A DNA stretch of 64,000 bases from an uncultured Coriobacteriaceae bacterium (GCA_902768975.1 CACXMZ010000008.1:99111-163110); one strand, 5' to 3'. Shown: positions 46,701 through 50,229, counted from the first letter of the stretch. Made by a program: numbers and translations. Notes: generated from the letters alone by a model not told the origin.

Positions 46701-48209
46701 ACCACAGATGTCGTGATTACGAAGGTTTGGGCAGACGGTAATAACAAAGATGGAGTCAGGCCGGACCACGTGAGCTTTACGCTGACGACAGAAGACGGAC
46801 AAACTAAGATTCACGGGGATAAGACCTCTCTCGAAAACATTCTTGTTGGTAAGGAACATGCGATTGATGACAATACATGGAGCATCACAATCCACGGCGT
46901 TCCGGTCTATCAGGATGGCGAGGAAGGCGTAGAGGCGGTCTATGTGGTCGATGAGCCGACAGTGCCAATGAACTACGGAAAGGCCATAACTGGAAACCTA
47001 AAGGACGGCTTTACGGTCACTAATGCTCATAATCCGAGCGCGGCCTTAACAGTTAAAGTAACTAAGAAGTGGCAGGAAAAAGACGGTACCGAGCTCCCAA
47101 GTCAGCCGGCAGAAGTCAAGCTGCGTCTAATCCAGGTCCATGATGATGGCACTATCAAGGACATGGGCGATGCATATGAACAGACTATACCTGCCAATGC
47201 GAGTGGGGATGATTTGACGAGGTATTGGTACGACCTGCCAGAGACAGTGAACCATGTTTCGGTGACCTATACGGTAACTGAGGAACCAATTGACGGTTAT
47301 ACCACAGAGATTCCGGACGGCGAACTCAGTACGGAGCCGGGCGTTGACCTCGAGCTCACTGTTATCAACAAGAAGCACAAGGTTACGGTCACCTATAAGG
47401 AGCCGTCGCAGTTCAACGACGAGATCCTTCAGGGTCCGGACGAAATTGCGCGCGACGAAAATGAGCCCGATCCGCCGGCAGATCCGACGCACGAAGGCTA
47501 TACCTTCATAGGCTGGACCAGGACTGAAGACACGAACGGCAACGTGGTCTACACCGCGAAGTATGCGGAGATTGTGGACGTCGTAATTCCTGTCAAGGTT
47601 ACCTATCTGGATCCGAAGGCCAAGGATGCCGAGATGATCCTTAAGGCCACCAAGTTTGATGACGCGGATTCCGCCAATAAAGAAGCCAAGGATATGGCAG
47701 GCAAGCCCGCCAACCCGAGCCATGAAGGCTACGACTTCGCTGGTTGGGCAGTGAACCAGGACGAATTCGGTGACTACATCATCGTTGCGAAGTACAACGA
47801 ACAGCCTAAGCCCTATTACTTCGACGGCCAGGACGGGGAATTCTCGCGTACCGAGTTTGTACCTTCGCACGATGGACTTTCGTTCCTCGAATGGATTCCA
47901 GTTACCGACGACGACGGCAACGTGCTTGGTTACGTAGCCAGCTACGCGAGCGACTGTGCGAACGCGCAGACGACTCCCGCGCCGAAGACCACGCCGGTTC
48001 CCACGGGCACTTCGCCGGCAGGCACGCCCATTAAGGGTACGCCCAAGACCAGCGACGAAGCACCGGTTATGCCGCTCGTGGCGGTAGCTGTGGCAGGCCT
48101 GGCGAGCATGTTCGTTTCGCGCCGTCGCATGGCTGTGTATGCGAAGGTGCCAGCAGGTAGGCACATTAAGCCCGCGGAGGTGGACGAAGCACTTAATGCC
48201 CGCCGCTAA
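22719..48209 (+). CDS. Giant CnaB/FctA-repeat surface fibre, 8496 aa
   Basis: One uninterrupted 25.5-kb frame. A charged N-terminal stretch of about 100 residues precedes an export segment (RSILAAIFAAMMAVMLAFSM, cleavage near AIADD, about 130). Then comes an aromatic-rich head of about 520 residues without a family I know. By eye, about 32 CnaB-like modules (one SpaA-like; each opening with a K-x-W/W-D pattern and closing in a VTNTH-like strand) and nine FctA-like modules follow. Three InlB/Flg_new-type repeats, a Thr/Pro spacer, TPKTSDEAP (8441-8449), a hydrophobic segment, RRRM and a cytoplasmic tail with PAGRHIKP end the protein. CnaB and FctA modules usually form Lys-Asn isopeptide bonds, so a stiff protease-resistant fibre of some hundreds of nanometres is inferred. 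Two families of short inserts occur in loops. No sortase or other pilin gene lies in the window. Start: AGGAGA six bases before ATG. The head and first modules are AT-richer than the later part. Confidence 0.93.
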   Translation: MSTHDKNFASTPDKKGRWSRLFGRSEAAPDAAVGSGAHAPAEGRATRSCVNISVCAENSRAQERAERASSAQTVSKARVSSAASKHVVGVSSAAAVASKPVSKRSILAAIFAAMMAVMLAFSMSPAPAIADDLTNTVPSNEGYSGTVNTIHGRTFDNVPGVYQSNSDDSITSFGSALPLSTIYINQDKIWADQGRATPHGDVIFTPLSTDPGIQHDTTTHRVEYNPTVGNVELKAGQKNEISGPLFSFTFPNAAEYTDADGNLKYGDVVFTYSNAVALIDQRYIGDLGGKLQGNYFLATGAKPTWGTTDNTNLSSKNSEVNKVVKSIKDGESTYVDQNDTIGKDYYANIGNINTNLPQVGGSIDITISVIDKEKVPVPGTFAIATTGINLDRSPRRGAHNTSKALWYYYKDYPEYYYCSEAMSVNSGQYAENIYVRNNDTTLSDAKGLNGFYPNVIKDENNHVKFIGDATGNKASSDGSYTSGFVTLGNAATGLTVTSTGHGNTTDHMNSPFFNSSSFWYKYKSSTGPNGNIQTTQEGNYEGKLTLTGSKQDSVLGQGTYVVMEGKTIKYTMTPDYGYKIRTLEIAKADGTLDTVTFNGELVSKMKKGDELDWPTAAGATGKLKYEYDGTYTFEFPYALHNEEIHVEWEPTTADILAHKAWSDSNDKDGMRKGADGTADWPKLKLQFSTDGGVTWDDVTENYYGKTIDRQDVPTGLDSGVYKDGIYAVGADTTVGNGTAKHPYTWEYLPIYEYDSNGKTAGEILYRIVEGTEAELNNSSYSGNNPALEGYHAPDYRDVQQFNLLSNETKTIDGLQIYKDGSNKEYVRKSDNKYYPVTNWVAGTTAAEPQPTGTMTPLKTGDPKSIEISGTEYQVQINKSNNAKYRNQEFVQIGTNWYRVVYNEKSDVIVKVPTDPDELTDFNKMQPSTLNGFNTADKADPYKSVAVRNEHLVSDIDVEVTKEWNDSALYDAAAHKPIKPEGGVLADNEYDRKDITFVLHGTINDGATVVDLNPNDPDSDDLEITLSKDELNSRALTANSATVYRDKTDGKLYTRTGEGTAGSPYVYYDVIAVDDKNTSTTGSSSSTQAALQPKDDNVEEAFNSNGYKIDGSNYGVIFEGLQAYCDGQLIAYTVTEKMDKADSFTVTGGTITTEKDASDKVTGFTMSNLDKVEKNQDLLGYKANFTNTPIIEDKYEPLPVKIKKLDSYTGQPLANAEFTIYSDYATKEPPRNSTYKQIDGLTVLVDGSDNQYVKKADGKYYVVTGDTIGAEANPQPSAADLNKLENENYKRVYESDTDRVGLEVWTDKNGHEYVLKSGKYYTVDLEGKVASTEANPQPDASKLSKIKVPGEVDEIVVVTDANGEVTINFNRSGIYTIEETTAPDGYKGDTKTYQIEASTELKKVIYKDPNENHETHWWERLYELIFGQRTIKPEDYPNWAQTDDRTGVLTVKDDPLTAHVLVRKVWDDANDQDGKRPKDGDTANLPKMELQYTTDDINDPAGTPTWATAQIYDPNRKDPSTGELSPGLVNVDTKQTTYAGGAIHKDNYNAYTWTDLPAYRDGKVVYYRIVETSPRLDDNTYELTSNKTVATGDENFKLVDDNTNTTNQIVEVVNTHKPQTLTIHAIKNWVDNNDQLKNRPDKLKIALWRDVDNQPTKIFEFYLDGTGEHLPNESDFDADESGLPLDDTEQAAYEAAVTAAQKVLDGGVYEVDNLDSNTWEAIFKDLPAYANGAPIKYRLEETLEGAAKTWYVEKYFVSYTKTDDTPVNKEGVDSLIANDVKRTFVTNTETVEISGTAYTVYEGNGKKYVRTGDGTGTPAYTYYEIQSDGSVDFNTPADPQPVNPTESTITTETTDATLKVANTSKNNATTKKFWLGGSNANIRFQLYRTKVDSYTNKDTSETITAEAYLALPAKAKGNYAVNPENPDEYINIDNSSDVISATDYENLPNVGKINYKAVVPAMDEVASTADPIKTGTKITIDSGTYAGEHDVYNHANGKRYVYINTAGEGQPEKMEWHEILGEGTSADPYTIDPAEAEIKVKTWTPYDLDPSGNPQYVSKTDSTVINKETYDALTDEQKANYEIKPNPVWEKVTDIAEQGQHLFVSSAFSTVLGLPGDDEQHIFENLPDMDPVTLKPYAYRVFETTTAGSWTDERFEGHYSEDGLTVTNINKLMEEGSADVDVLKDLTGREWNAKFKKTNKEADKDEFFFWIEPIRDIDETTGEIIEFSDSAEDQAAKAKVPLPGDGKQWGRAVETNTAVGTTAREVSFSPILYDATDIDTDTKTSTFYYKVYEAKDDQGTIVTEKDDKGITYDGALVTDSTSGETVWKPKTEVMKVVATADANNVVTAVHSWEKIIKDKTTGAVTGIEWTTQTPVFENKYSSEGVAKEWIEKNIQSRQWVDYANENGDAFQFTITSIAGANLNTEGATPDDSYVTMPLVTSNTDKNPQHDLQQLSNSMWAFGVNGNPYSGELLGSNGEAYFIYELTENKSATSNPTRDELGLDDYTVDGLTYDDSKIFAKVKVTDNWDGTLSFDVRYYTDASCKDGTDGTEITNHKAWIVDKLLINHYVSKAAPPVTKGVEEYNALSDAEKAKYEAVYDYVIQTDPFADVISAADYKALTAEEKAKYTNRLKRLLTADEREQAEAMKAADNTDGLAAAGYREINIAHFDNRETVDIPVKKQWIDGPAIEDVTLHLERHLVPLSYETQLDGTGGLNLIDELMESWKPERYTKKTDPRVVITPEDYAKLTEDEQEEYELNGDFWKKLGYLHDVERGLFLKDGKPNYDDSTNKISSVSFDGTTPEGEHKKDFVEGFNKDLPKYVVKDGVTYRAIYRLTEDDTSDAYTREIDPQYYINENSFKDKDDNPTGALVVKNTVVATNTANIAAVKQFQGRKWLTTDDFEFELIPVGKAKYNDKDEITEITPTTNIPMPTETYVNAEGRIITAEEYDKLDPGAQAAYTPMSTNTTDAEGKVEQSTTHAKIDTQVVDPNGDLERLARFGAITYKVEDLEYDNTDKHMQGDFYYIMKEKLPTITTSNQPVECVIIKKTQGQPDETRTVEITDGNLPTLLEGERFKSVKFSDGITYDCDEHYVHVKVRENRTGQLQVQVAYDYDDRADIASGTQFTPVYTNRYDADTDVVVKVYKHLMGRDWATTDKFDFIMNPIGGAPFVDTNMATDTEASIDFPAKNDDDGTHDKIVAALESGKAAHTERGAHVKRMTIGTADLGKDRQELLMPSIHFTYSDLGKTAPAGEYKEVTPEAADDPSAKGWYEKEDGTYKLSEDDTVDGNKTYYELTGTVKDKYGKPLAAGMAYDQFMYAFTETTAYGANVEDLNPDTDTEYVRITVYDNGDGTLGYYTEFFADEHATKPRVHPHKEGEPEVAADGAPFVNQMNRDLTAIKAWAGAATEDVTLKLQWSITGEDNWYDVEGTNWFDNIEGNKVIPKGAKGKELMVTWENLPAYANITRPNDRTGASADDDNLNDKWIYYQVVEVTPSGAEVRYNQDAYAYGDKISDTTKYKTDPYHTGGEYKDKTDPSDPDEYIEPGDRVKELHVTNFPKEETADATFGVVKQYIGKNWTNETFTFQATPVRSKLGTDTDWVNEGAIRTIKNYVHKEIHTVITEKEYNDLPDDAQGDYTQDPNDENQYINKYTGATKDKEAYEALPKGESKNAYEQSPDVTSTNKLPAFNTGKDKATASPSTEEVSVNEREAKFENAITIKRSDLAYNSVNGKVEGYFVYKIKEVLPPGAIETTEVCGQNEAGEDLYYYVVRDELGNNIKFTQEEHTVTIYAEDNGEQINLSMSYDGRDAGTFVPVYTNYALLKTPIEGTKTWVGGEIADHDNGTVTLDPNDASKVTDTTDKLGLQLYRKLNNDDETEEKVTHDGYKNTGRELKIVWAKISYHDKEIEAKVESEDESVDSTKTYYTYDEAGKTFDEVTPVGNESPKELHWYEDGTKTIQVPAYDKQEGKDNKGTYTYTVMAVDNDGNYVRPFLDAVDEDGYIYDYYVKETNVPRDYKESIDGLKVTNTNIKTADVPVTKEWKDGPAIEDVELHLYRMLVPVSQMQGKSYDDLETLAQTYEWKPVGLAYTAKRTDFVDGDGNPKYDEGSEDTASISYDGTDPEDDHHKHFIDGFNKKLPMYVTLEEPDPADPDKVVSVDYRAVYKLVEDETSDAYRTTYRTVNNGSTVDDANGNGYYLNEGDNPIVTNTVTATNKAYVAAVKQLLGRDWQSNDDFPFILEPYGKGTYNEDGTFKEVDTSAAAKATVPMPEDDTVRQSASTKYVKKDGTSDPITAEEYERLSDDEKKAYVVSESTTHAKKDMDIVDPNGKLERLARFGAVEYTVNDLVHDTTDRHMQGDFFYLMKEEVPAGAKLLENGEETSTTYADAYAQAAQAATSVDDLVNALKGKMFKLGDITYDGTIHKVHVKVRENRTGHLQLQIAYDEETEGDASTGTQFTPVYTNTIGATTEFKGTKVWVDNKTHDNTTELKNKLILHRDWETTTEGETPTQHTEVVSDYHIDWDGNNFTIIGLPKTNEDGAEYTYWLQEVKLSDEYKLPEYSDGEQGFTLEFDSADDAYKTDEAGVIWVKNGVVVDGTNRDGSTAQGIKTTGAITNTLETGIIFVEKWWDDENDKDGVRKNTSATVALWKKVWDPTLNNGAGGYDDTKIEKVTGTIPAQEGATTGSDSMDRNVPTGYQGSETTPTKSVVSVTDNPTGYTWNNLPVYEKVTYTEDGEKKTKLVKIPYVVIESDIDGYVTTYTCSETKIDAPTAATYYPLYKAPGRSAVVDQAGYQSATLDAETITEIDEDFNDYEVDTNTGYFYVKNERTPKVNEIVVKKAWDDTKDGVDYSAKYRPETITVNLTATTASGDPANVFNDNGDIDQTAGTTNLKTITLTKTSNWAEQTVSGLPDTYKGEAVTYTVTENVPDAYKLESTNKTAKYSHNAGTQADPYKYDSDDPTDATSTQLTYEFTNELETVDLVARKVWVDGDADEISDKLMTGSARDYRPESITLQAKDGDTVVHQKTVSKDTSLATQHVTFTVPKYSATEKATETITYGVATDEQKADASITWTKGEESWPGGSDGIPNDATASISTGTPAVIDWKVDEAVTPANYEKTVAYVEILGKKVGIITNRLKVIDFTGTKVWRDGDATHNNQVELKDKLTLHRDWTGSKQKSVSITTGEGEGAVTTTYLQFKLKDGATTTNPANVYQVQGEDALYVYDTNADPATMEVVTGVNFTDYEPVMEDNVAQTEEVGKFSNDAIHVDWDGNTFTIIGLPEYNMAGNQYTYWVSETKLDDYDAPVYSADDKQHKTEGTPDGILSGGTITNKIAQQPVEIDGEKKWVGGEDNEHVNANLNLTIYRQSAKSGSSEESGDTIMVLKNEGTETEPVWVISTTVASAAWGNDPGSTGNDTYTFANLPKYDDEGYEYTYWVVEGDVPENYRVSYLNDENHLNATDKVYDDGTITNISTKTDSLKVTKVWDDAQNVEGLRPAAVNVHLYKTDGTGTSATQVSAGVDKKTLNEAGKWTATWADLPVYGEDGTKIEYVVVEEALAGYETTYVPVGGKTVLDGVLKREATQDDVDAGKAGAVGELIDKEPDEVTVTNKLTPATDEVKVTKVWNDNNNAYGLRPESVEVELWKYVWNEETKAYKTTAEKVVKRPATQADVDADTSGNTKLGDDITVTPLTLDGKADTASTVAYETAAWEGKWVNLPLTENSKTILYIVKEVTTGAVYGAPGTPNTYSKEPIITGDQITGYTVTNIFTPETTDVDIIKVWDDDSNKMNTRPETLTVELWRAYKDANDEYQYEKVETDINGYSIKHLMSDDDQTAANTWKLEYSNLPKNRAVEVSGAKVSRAYTYYWKETIPTGYTATVSPNTDPTDGFTPAEEDTALEGIQKAVGKGATITNTLERGTLTVTKTWVDESNRDKKRPTNEAFANSLTLFADDTKVTADGTVITRTVADGTAANTTVVTYTGLPIYQKDGVTKIVYSIEETVPSGYNIAEQPVATSLAKAEGETAWTGAITLTNKHKPNTVTLNLRKVWVDTDADETVLVARPASVTLTVTAEATTEDEITDLKGKGFTQDTANKKLWKKDYELTSSDATSAAHTWQQTVEGLPEFDAAGEALKYTMAENTGSSDRLPNYDKPTYVTVGNLYTVVNVYERTEFTGTKVWDDGKGAHDNATELADKFTVQRTTTPSVEDSWTAVPDTHIHWNSDGEDDGRMYTQTFTITGLPKYETTTGAEYTYRVVESAIDGYKAPVYSAVNPVTTYGYTGITVANAKAKIAAADAASEERPVFCDPNNSPDSGETFAVIDGDVILGWDAARDDEIIYERSDVSTLMDANALYNNGTVTNELKHINLTVFKTWTDDKDRDGKRTETTLSLYKKVEGDADWTLVEDVKVPTFGTDEFRNSVKMWNSSDNTDLPAYEGSKLISYKLVEKAVDGYTTTYSKDGDGDATTGTGNEIEFSYTDCDEDAYDQLKVDLTNTHEPETATLEGTKTWVNDPDGTTHVNANEVELTLTREREGDDAPETITKDDTGNVIKVVWSNKDGDDDTFDEAYVIKAIDGDDQSATYGHEIDAKLYKYKEGKAYTYKVTETPIAGYATTYTDSDALKQAYVTNTYGAVESSPTESDITVNKIYVDNGDPMVYGTGTDKKIVDKKKGDTFNFTLAGQAADYAGSGSTKDASGLTPTPAKGSCVDTVEADAPADGIQIDAVAFTELGTYAFELAETKGDQKGVTYDETKYVLLATVTDDNPGDDEWNVTWKVVAKKTATDTDWQEVTGEAQKKAEFNNSYDNLKIDTVPEVTKVLDGHKIDSTYAFEFVLFGGPNDVADSGIDTNKKLEGKASNAAMDATTKKATEVVQLKDGDGNGLVFTLDDLKQLNGEYLAERTFTYLVYEKAGDAKGVIYDTTPKELKVKLEYVAAAPQDNPATTDVDESKEHLKVSYVPAGESGEGKANTGVVFKNTYDPAATTSKPYNAIKVINDVDGQGREPQDHEFLFKLTGTVKDADNKDLAIDMLATNDATGKAEFAAIPFAKVGEYTFTMQELKGYDSTIETWDTRARTLKATVTDEADGTLKVVWSSEDATADNDAKTMTFTNVTKRSTVDKPVRVTWVNDTDYDDTVGDQDTPESTANDRPTEVTVTLQKEVIDSFEYDGNTYTTLKDLMDAMEQATGNPVTLQDVRDAISNGDVKLNTHWTDVVDPSAPATDPNKSWSVTLTKDNAYDPDGKTLDPDNWCDETFKDLNAYDDFGLAVNYRVAQTAIKSPAGDKTGEKANGLTASVAPYGYSTNAVNTIFKGTPTTILNTYEVTVIRGTKTWVDGGQTHNNSAEITFTVKRLKAGTTDESVETNWETLEEGKDYHVDWSDKDNKWAIRGLTKYVNPDADPKVEYQYKVTEKPIPGYAPTYMNSNDVEVDALDAKGGKIINTTEQEYITVTATKKWVGSVDGDARVIVKADGTEVADHTFTKADMSASGGNPASFTFEKDGTDNAGNELPKYDLNKTIDGQSGPESNPNYGQEIAYTVEEVDADTWSGEVLKLDDGSWLVTNYGAETTITVMKVWDDADDQDGQRPNSVTVKLSAEDWDGNDVDGNPVEDAVLSGSNNWKFCFEKLPAKKADGTPYVYTVAEDPIPTGYNVSATITGTGTHDDPFIITNTHEVERVTISATKTWADDEDDKYKLRSDVSLHLYGKLDGAIVYDAGAKTIAKGSTEAISWVNLPKYHYGSTELDWEIVEDAVFGYTASYEWNTAHDTCTVTNTYTGPLSTIKVAKDWQDNGNVDGKRPDEVFYQLWKKVGDEQPEKVGDRVEAVKAPAAPATTGTGQLADWGYQWTGLEVVAEVEDGTESQTTYTSETKERHVSIMVDIAGTETKLFEYETATGEKYYNEKDDKTGTVWYYADGSVVNTTDSTGDNYVDPDTLIADTTKPVKETYEEASESTETVDKMKEVPVIYYVTEVYENDGQNQPYGEDKDLKSLGYDEPVMASTGAGEFAAINTKKRATTDVVITKVWADGNNKDGVRPDHVSFTLTTEDGQTKIHGDKTSLENILVGKEHAIDDNTWSITIHGVPVYQDGEEGVEAVYVVDEPTVPMNYGKAITGNLKDGFTVTNAHNPSAALTVKVTKKWQEKDGTELPSQPAEVKLRLIQVHDDGTIKDMGDAYEQTIPANASGDDLTRYWYDLPETVNHVSVTYTVTEEPIDGYTTEIPDGELSTEPGVDLELTVINKKHKVTVTYKEPSQFNDEILQGPDEIARDENEPDPPADPTHEGYTFIGWTRTEDTNGNVVYTAKYAEIVDVVIPVKVTYLDPKAKDAEMILKATKFDDADSANKEAKDMAGKPANPSHEGYDFAGWAVNQDEFGDYIIVAKYNEQPKPYYFDGQDGEFSRTEFVPSHDGLSFLEWIPVTDDDGNVLGYVASYASDCANAQTTPAPKTTPVPTGTSPAGTPIKGTPKTSDEAPVMPLVAVAVAGLASMFVSRRRMAVYAKVPAGRHIKPAEVDEALNARR
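25144..28835 (+). repeat. Loop cassettes of type B (hairpin, 'YVxKxDGKYY...PQP')
   Basis: Within the CnaB/SpaA modules, short segments of 40-60 residues recur that are not part of the module fold. Pattern: a strand such as (I/V)xGxxYxV, then (E/K)YV(R/K)KxDGKYYxV, then a linker ending in NPQP or similar. Examples start near 25144, 25306, 25838, 26422, 26608, 28079 and 28640. Looser relatives lie near 32467, 34432, 38278 and 46287, and one in the neighbouring adhesin near 20596. They sit before the last strand of a module or between sheets. I do not recognise the family. Confidence 0.6.
28422..35624 (+). repeat. Loop cassettes of type A (helical 'ITxEEYxxLxxxxKxxY')
   Basis: Ten copies of a motif (I/V)(S/T)xxxYxxL(S/T/P)xxx(K/Q)xxY, mostly in exposed loops. 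They start near 28422, 28530, 28905, 30441, 30547, 30930, 31540, 33565, 33674 and 35574. Two pairs are linked by segments with DEYIN or NQYIN. The pattern suggests a short amphipathic helix with two tyrosines. None is seen before 28.4 kb or after 35.7 kb. Confidence 0.65.
30735..32104 (+). repeat. Copy 1 of a CnaB-FctA two-module duplication
   Basis: Encodes a CnaB module (IDGPAIEDVTLHLERHLVP) followed by an FctA module (VKQFQGRKW... to the TNR strand). It is clearly homologous to 34803-36090. Shared landmarks are EDxTSDAY, STTHAK, DPNGxLERLARFGA and HMQGDFxY. Copy 1 has a 38-residue insert after WKP that copy 2 lacks. Confidence 0.85.
34803..36090 (+). repeat. Copy 2 of the CnaB-FctA two-module duplication
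   Basis: Encodes KDGPAIEDVELHLYRMLVP and VKQLLGRDW followed by the same landmarks as copy 1. The alignment passes directly from WKP to VGLAYTAK, without the type A cassette present in copy 1. It does carry a type A cassette in the FctA loop at the position equivalent to copy 1. Confidence 0.85.
47378..47950 (+). repeat. Three InlB/Flg_new-type beta-grasp repeats
   Basis: Two clear repeats contain the family signature HEGYTFIGW and HEGYDFAGW followed by a Val-x-x-AKY strand (47378-47574 and 47575-47805). A third, degenerate one has HDGLSFLEW and VASY (to 47950). Such repeats are common just before the anchor in cell-wall proteins. Confidence 0.8.
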
Positions 48210-48330
48210 CGCGGCATCGGGGTTCAGGCTTCCAGGGTCCCAGCCCTAAAGCCTTGAGCCACCAACAGAGCGCAGGGCCAACGCCCGGCCGCAACTAAGC
48301 GCAGGGCAAACGCCCGCCGCACAACCACCA

Positions 48331-48357
48331 GGGGCGCCTCACACGAGGCGCCCCTTT
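48331..48357 (+). terminator. Terminator of the giant adhesin gene
   Basis: GGGGCGCCT (48331-48339), a short loop and AGGCGCCCC (48346-48354), then TTT. The T run is short but the 9-bp GC stem is strong. Just upstream, 48248-48320 holds an imperfect tandem repeat around AGCGCAGGGC. Nothing else is seen in 48210-48435. Confidence 0.75.
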
Positions 48358-48435
48358 GTACTTGCATCATAACCAAGAGCTTTTCACGGAATTGATTATT
48401 AATACTGAAAACACCTTAAATTGCAGCCCGCACGT

Positions 48436-48441
48436 TATAAT
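48436..48441 (+). promoter_or_regulatory. -10 box placing transcription start at the ATG (leaderless)
   Basis: TATAAT ends six bases before ATG 48448 and no Shine-Dalgarno sequence is present. The transcript should begin at or next to the start codon. No clear -35 box. Confidence 0.55.
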
Positions 48442-48447
48442 TGAAGC

Positions 48448-49143
48448 ATGCAAAGCATTGTGATTACAGGGGGGCCCTGTTCGGGTAAAACGTCGGCCAT
48501 CAAGGTGCTGCGCGAACGCCTGGCTGCGGCAGATATTCCGGCGCTTTTTGTAGAAGAAGCAGGCACCGACCTTATTCTTCAGGGCGTTACACCCCAGTCC
48601 TGCGGTTGCATGAGGCTATTCCAGCTGGAAGTAGCCAAGCTGCAGCTTGAACGTGAAGCCGCTGCGCGGGCCGAAGCTGAAAAGGCAGGCCTTGCGGCAG
48701 AAACGCTTGTGGTGTGCGACCGTGGCATAGCAGACGGTGCGGCCTACCTTTCCCCGGAAGAATACGCTTGGGTGCTGCAAAGTATTGGTCTAAGCGCCCA
48801 AGACGCCCTGCTTCGCTATGACGCGGCGTTTTGCCTGGAGTCGACCGCAAAAATACCCACGGAAGGCTGTGCGCCCGCTACGTCTTATGCTGCAGAAACA
48901 GGCAGCGATGGGGCAAATGCTGGGTCCTCAAATTCCAGCGAAGCGCCCACCAGTGCCACCCACCCATACACGCTTGCGAACAACACTGCCCGCCGCGAAA
49001 GCCGCGAAGAAGCGGCCGCCCTGGACGACCGCACCTATGCCGCCTGGGAAACGCACCCGCATTTTTATTTCATACCCAATGCAGCAAGCTTCGAAGAAAA
49101 AGTTAACAAACTGCTAGATGCCCTTATGTCCTTTGCCCGTTAG
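48448..49143 (+). CDS. P-loop ATPase/kinase of the AAA_28 type
   Basis: A 231-residue protein with Walker A GGPCSGKT at 8-15, a VEEAGTDL motif around 36-43 and a Walker-B-like VVCDRGIADG near 90. The pattern matches the AAA_28 group, which includes NadR-like kinase domains and eukaryotic TTD14. A poorly conserved Ser/Ala/Gly-rich loop (about 140-175) lies before the C-terminal helices. The substrate is unknown; small-molecule phosphorylation is plausible. The gene appears leaderless and is followed 21 bases later by butyrate kinase, so the two may be co-transcribed. Confidence 0.8.
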   Translation: MQSIVITGGPCSGKTSAIKVLRERLAAADIPALFVEEAGTDLILQGVTPQSCGCMRLFQLEVAKLQLEREAAARAEAEKAGLAAETLVVCDRGIADGAAYLSPEEYAWVLQSIGLSAQDALLRYDAAFCLESTAKIPTEGCAPATSYAAETGSDGANAGSSNSSEAPTSATHPYTLANNTARRESREEAAALDDRTYAAWETHPHFYFIPNAASFEEKVNKLLDALMSFAR

Positions 49144-49164
49144 CCCCGCACGAAAAGGATTGCC

Positions 49165-50229
49165 ATGAAAAAGATATTTGCCGTAAACCTGGGAGCAACG
49201 TCCACCAAGGTGGCTTACTACGAAGACGAAACCTGCGTGGCCCAGGAAAGCATCGTGCATTCCACCCACGAACTGAGCGAACTTGAAACCCTGGCAGACC
49301 AGGTGCCCCTGCGCACGGAAGCCGTGCAAAATTGGGCGGCTGACCAGGGCATAGACTTTAGCGAACTCGACGCCTTTGTTTCGCGCGGCGGGCTTACCCG
49401 GCCCGTGCCGGGCGGCGTTATTGCCATTTCGGAAGAAATGGTTGAACAGGCCTTGAGTGGCACATACGGTGTGCACCCCTGCGGCATCGGTGTGAAAATT
49501 GCCTGGGACTTAACGCGTGGCAGTAACGCGCTTGCCCTGGTGGTGGACTCGCCCGTAACCGACGAAGTGGAACCCGTGGCCCGCATTTCGGGGCTAGTGG
49601 GCGTGGACCGCAGCCCCAAGTGCCAGGCGCTCAACGCCAAGGCTCTTGCCAAGGACTTTGCACGCGAACAGGGTAAAACCATCGAAGACGTGAACTTGGT
49701 TATTGCCACCATGGGTGGCGGCACCAGCGTGGTGGCGTGCAAGGGCGGCCGCCTGGTAGACACGAACGACGGCGTTTTGGGTGAAGGTCCCTTTGCCACC
49801 AACCGCTGCGGCGGCGTGCCGCTGGCCCCTGTCATAGACATGTGCTATTCGGGCGAATTCACCCACGAAGAAATGATGCGCCAGATAAACGGCGGCGCTG
49901 GCTTTATTGGCTACCTGGGCACGGGCGACGCGCGCAAAATTGAAGAGCGCATTGCCGAAGGTGACGAATTCGCCGAACTGGTTTTCGACGCATTTTGCTA
50001 CCAGGTTGCTAAAGAAATTGGTGCCATGGCCGCCGTGCTGGAAGGCAAGGTGGACGCCGTGGCCCTTTCCGGTGGCATGGCCTATTCGGACTTTGTGGTG
50101 GAACATATTTCGCGCCGCGTGGCATTCATTGCGCCCGTGCGCGTGTACCCCGGTGGCGACGAAATGGGGGCACTCTGGCGCGGAGCCTGGGAAGCCCTGA
50201 ATGGCACCACGCCTATCCAAAGCTTTTAG
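49165..50229 (+). CDS. buk: Butyrate kinase
   Basis: A 354-residue acetate/butyrate kinase (ASKHA fold). Signature regions: AVNLGATSTKVAYY at the N-terminus (phosphate-1 site), FVSRGGLTRPVPGG, HPCGIG, ATMGGGTSVVACKGGRLVDTNDG and ALSGGMAY near the C-terminus. Length and the GGxxRP and GGG patterns fit Buk rather than the longer AckA. It interconverts butyryl phosphate and butyrate with ATP formation; in some anaerobes it acts on branched-chain or valeryl phosphates. The usual partner ptb is not adjacent. AAAGGA lies before the ATG. With the FixAB genes this points to anaerobic acyl-CoA energy metabolism. Confidence 0.92.
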   Translation: MKKIFAVNLGATSTKVAYYEDETCVAQESIVHSTHELSELETLADQVPLRTEAVQNWAADQGIDFSELDAFVSRGGLTRPVPGGVIAISEEMVEQALSGTYGVHPCGIGVKIAWDLTRGSNALALVVDSPVTDEVEPVARISGLVGVDRSPKCQALNAKALAKDFAREQGKTIEDVNLVIATMGGGTSVVACKGGRLVDTNDGVLGEGPFATNRCGGVPLAPVIDMCYSGEFTHEEMMRQINGGAGFIGYLGTGDARKIEERIAEGDEFAELVFDAFCYQVAKEIGAMAAVLEGKVDAVALSGGMAYSDFVVEHISRRVAFIAPVRVYPGGDEMGALWRGAWEALNGTTPIQSF

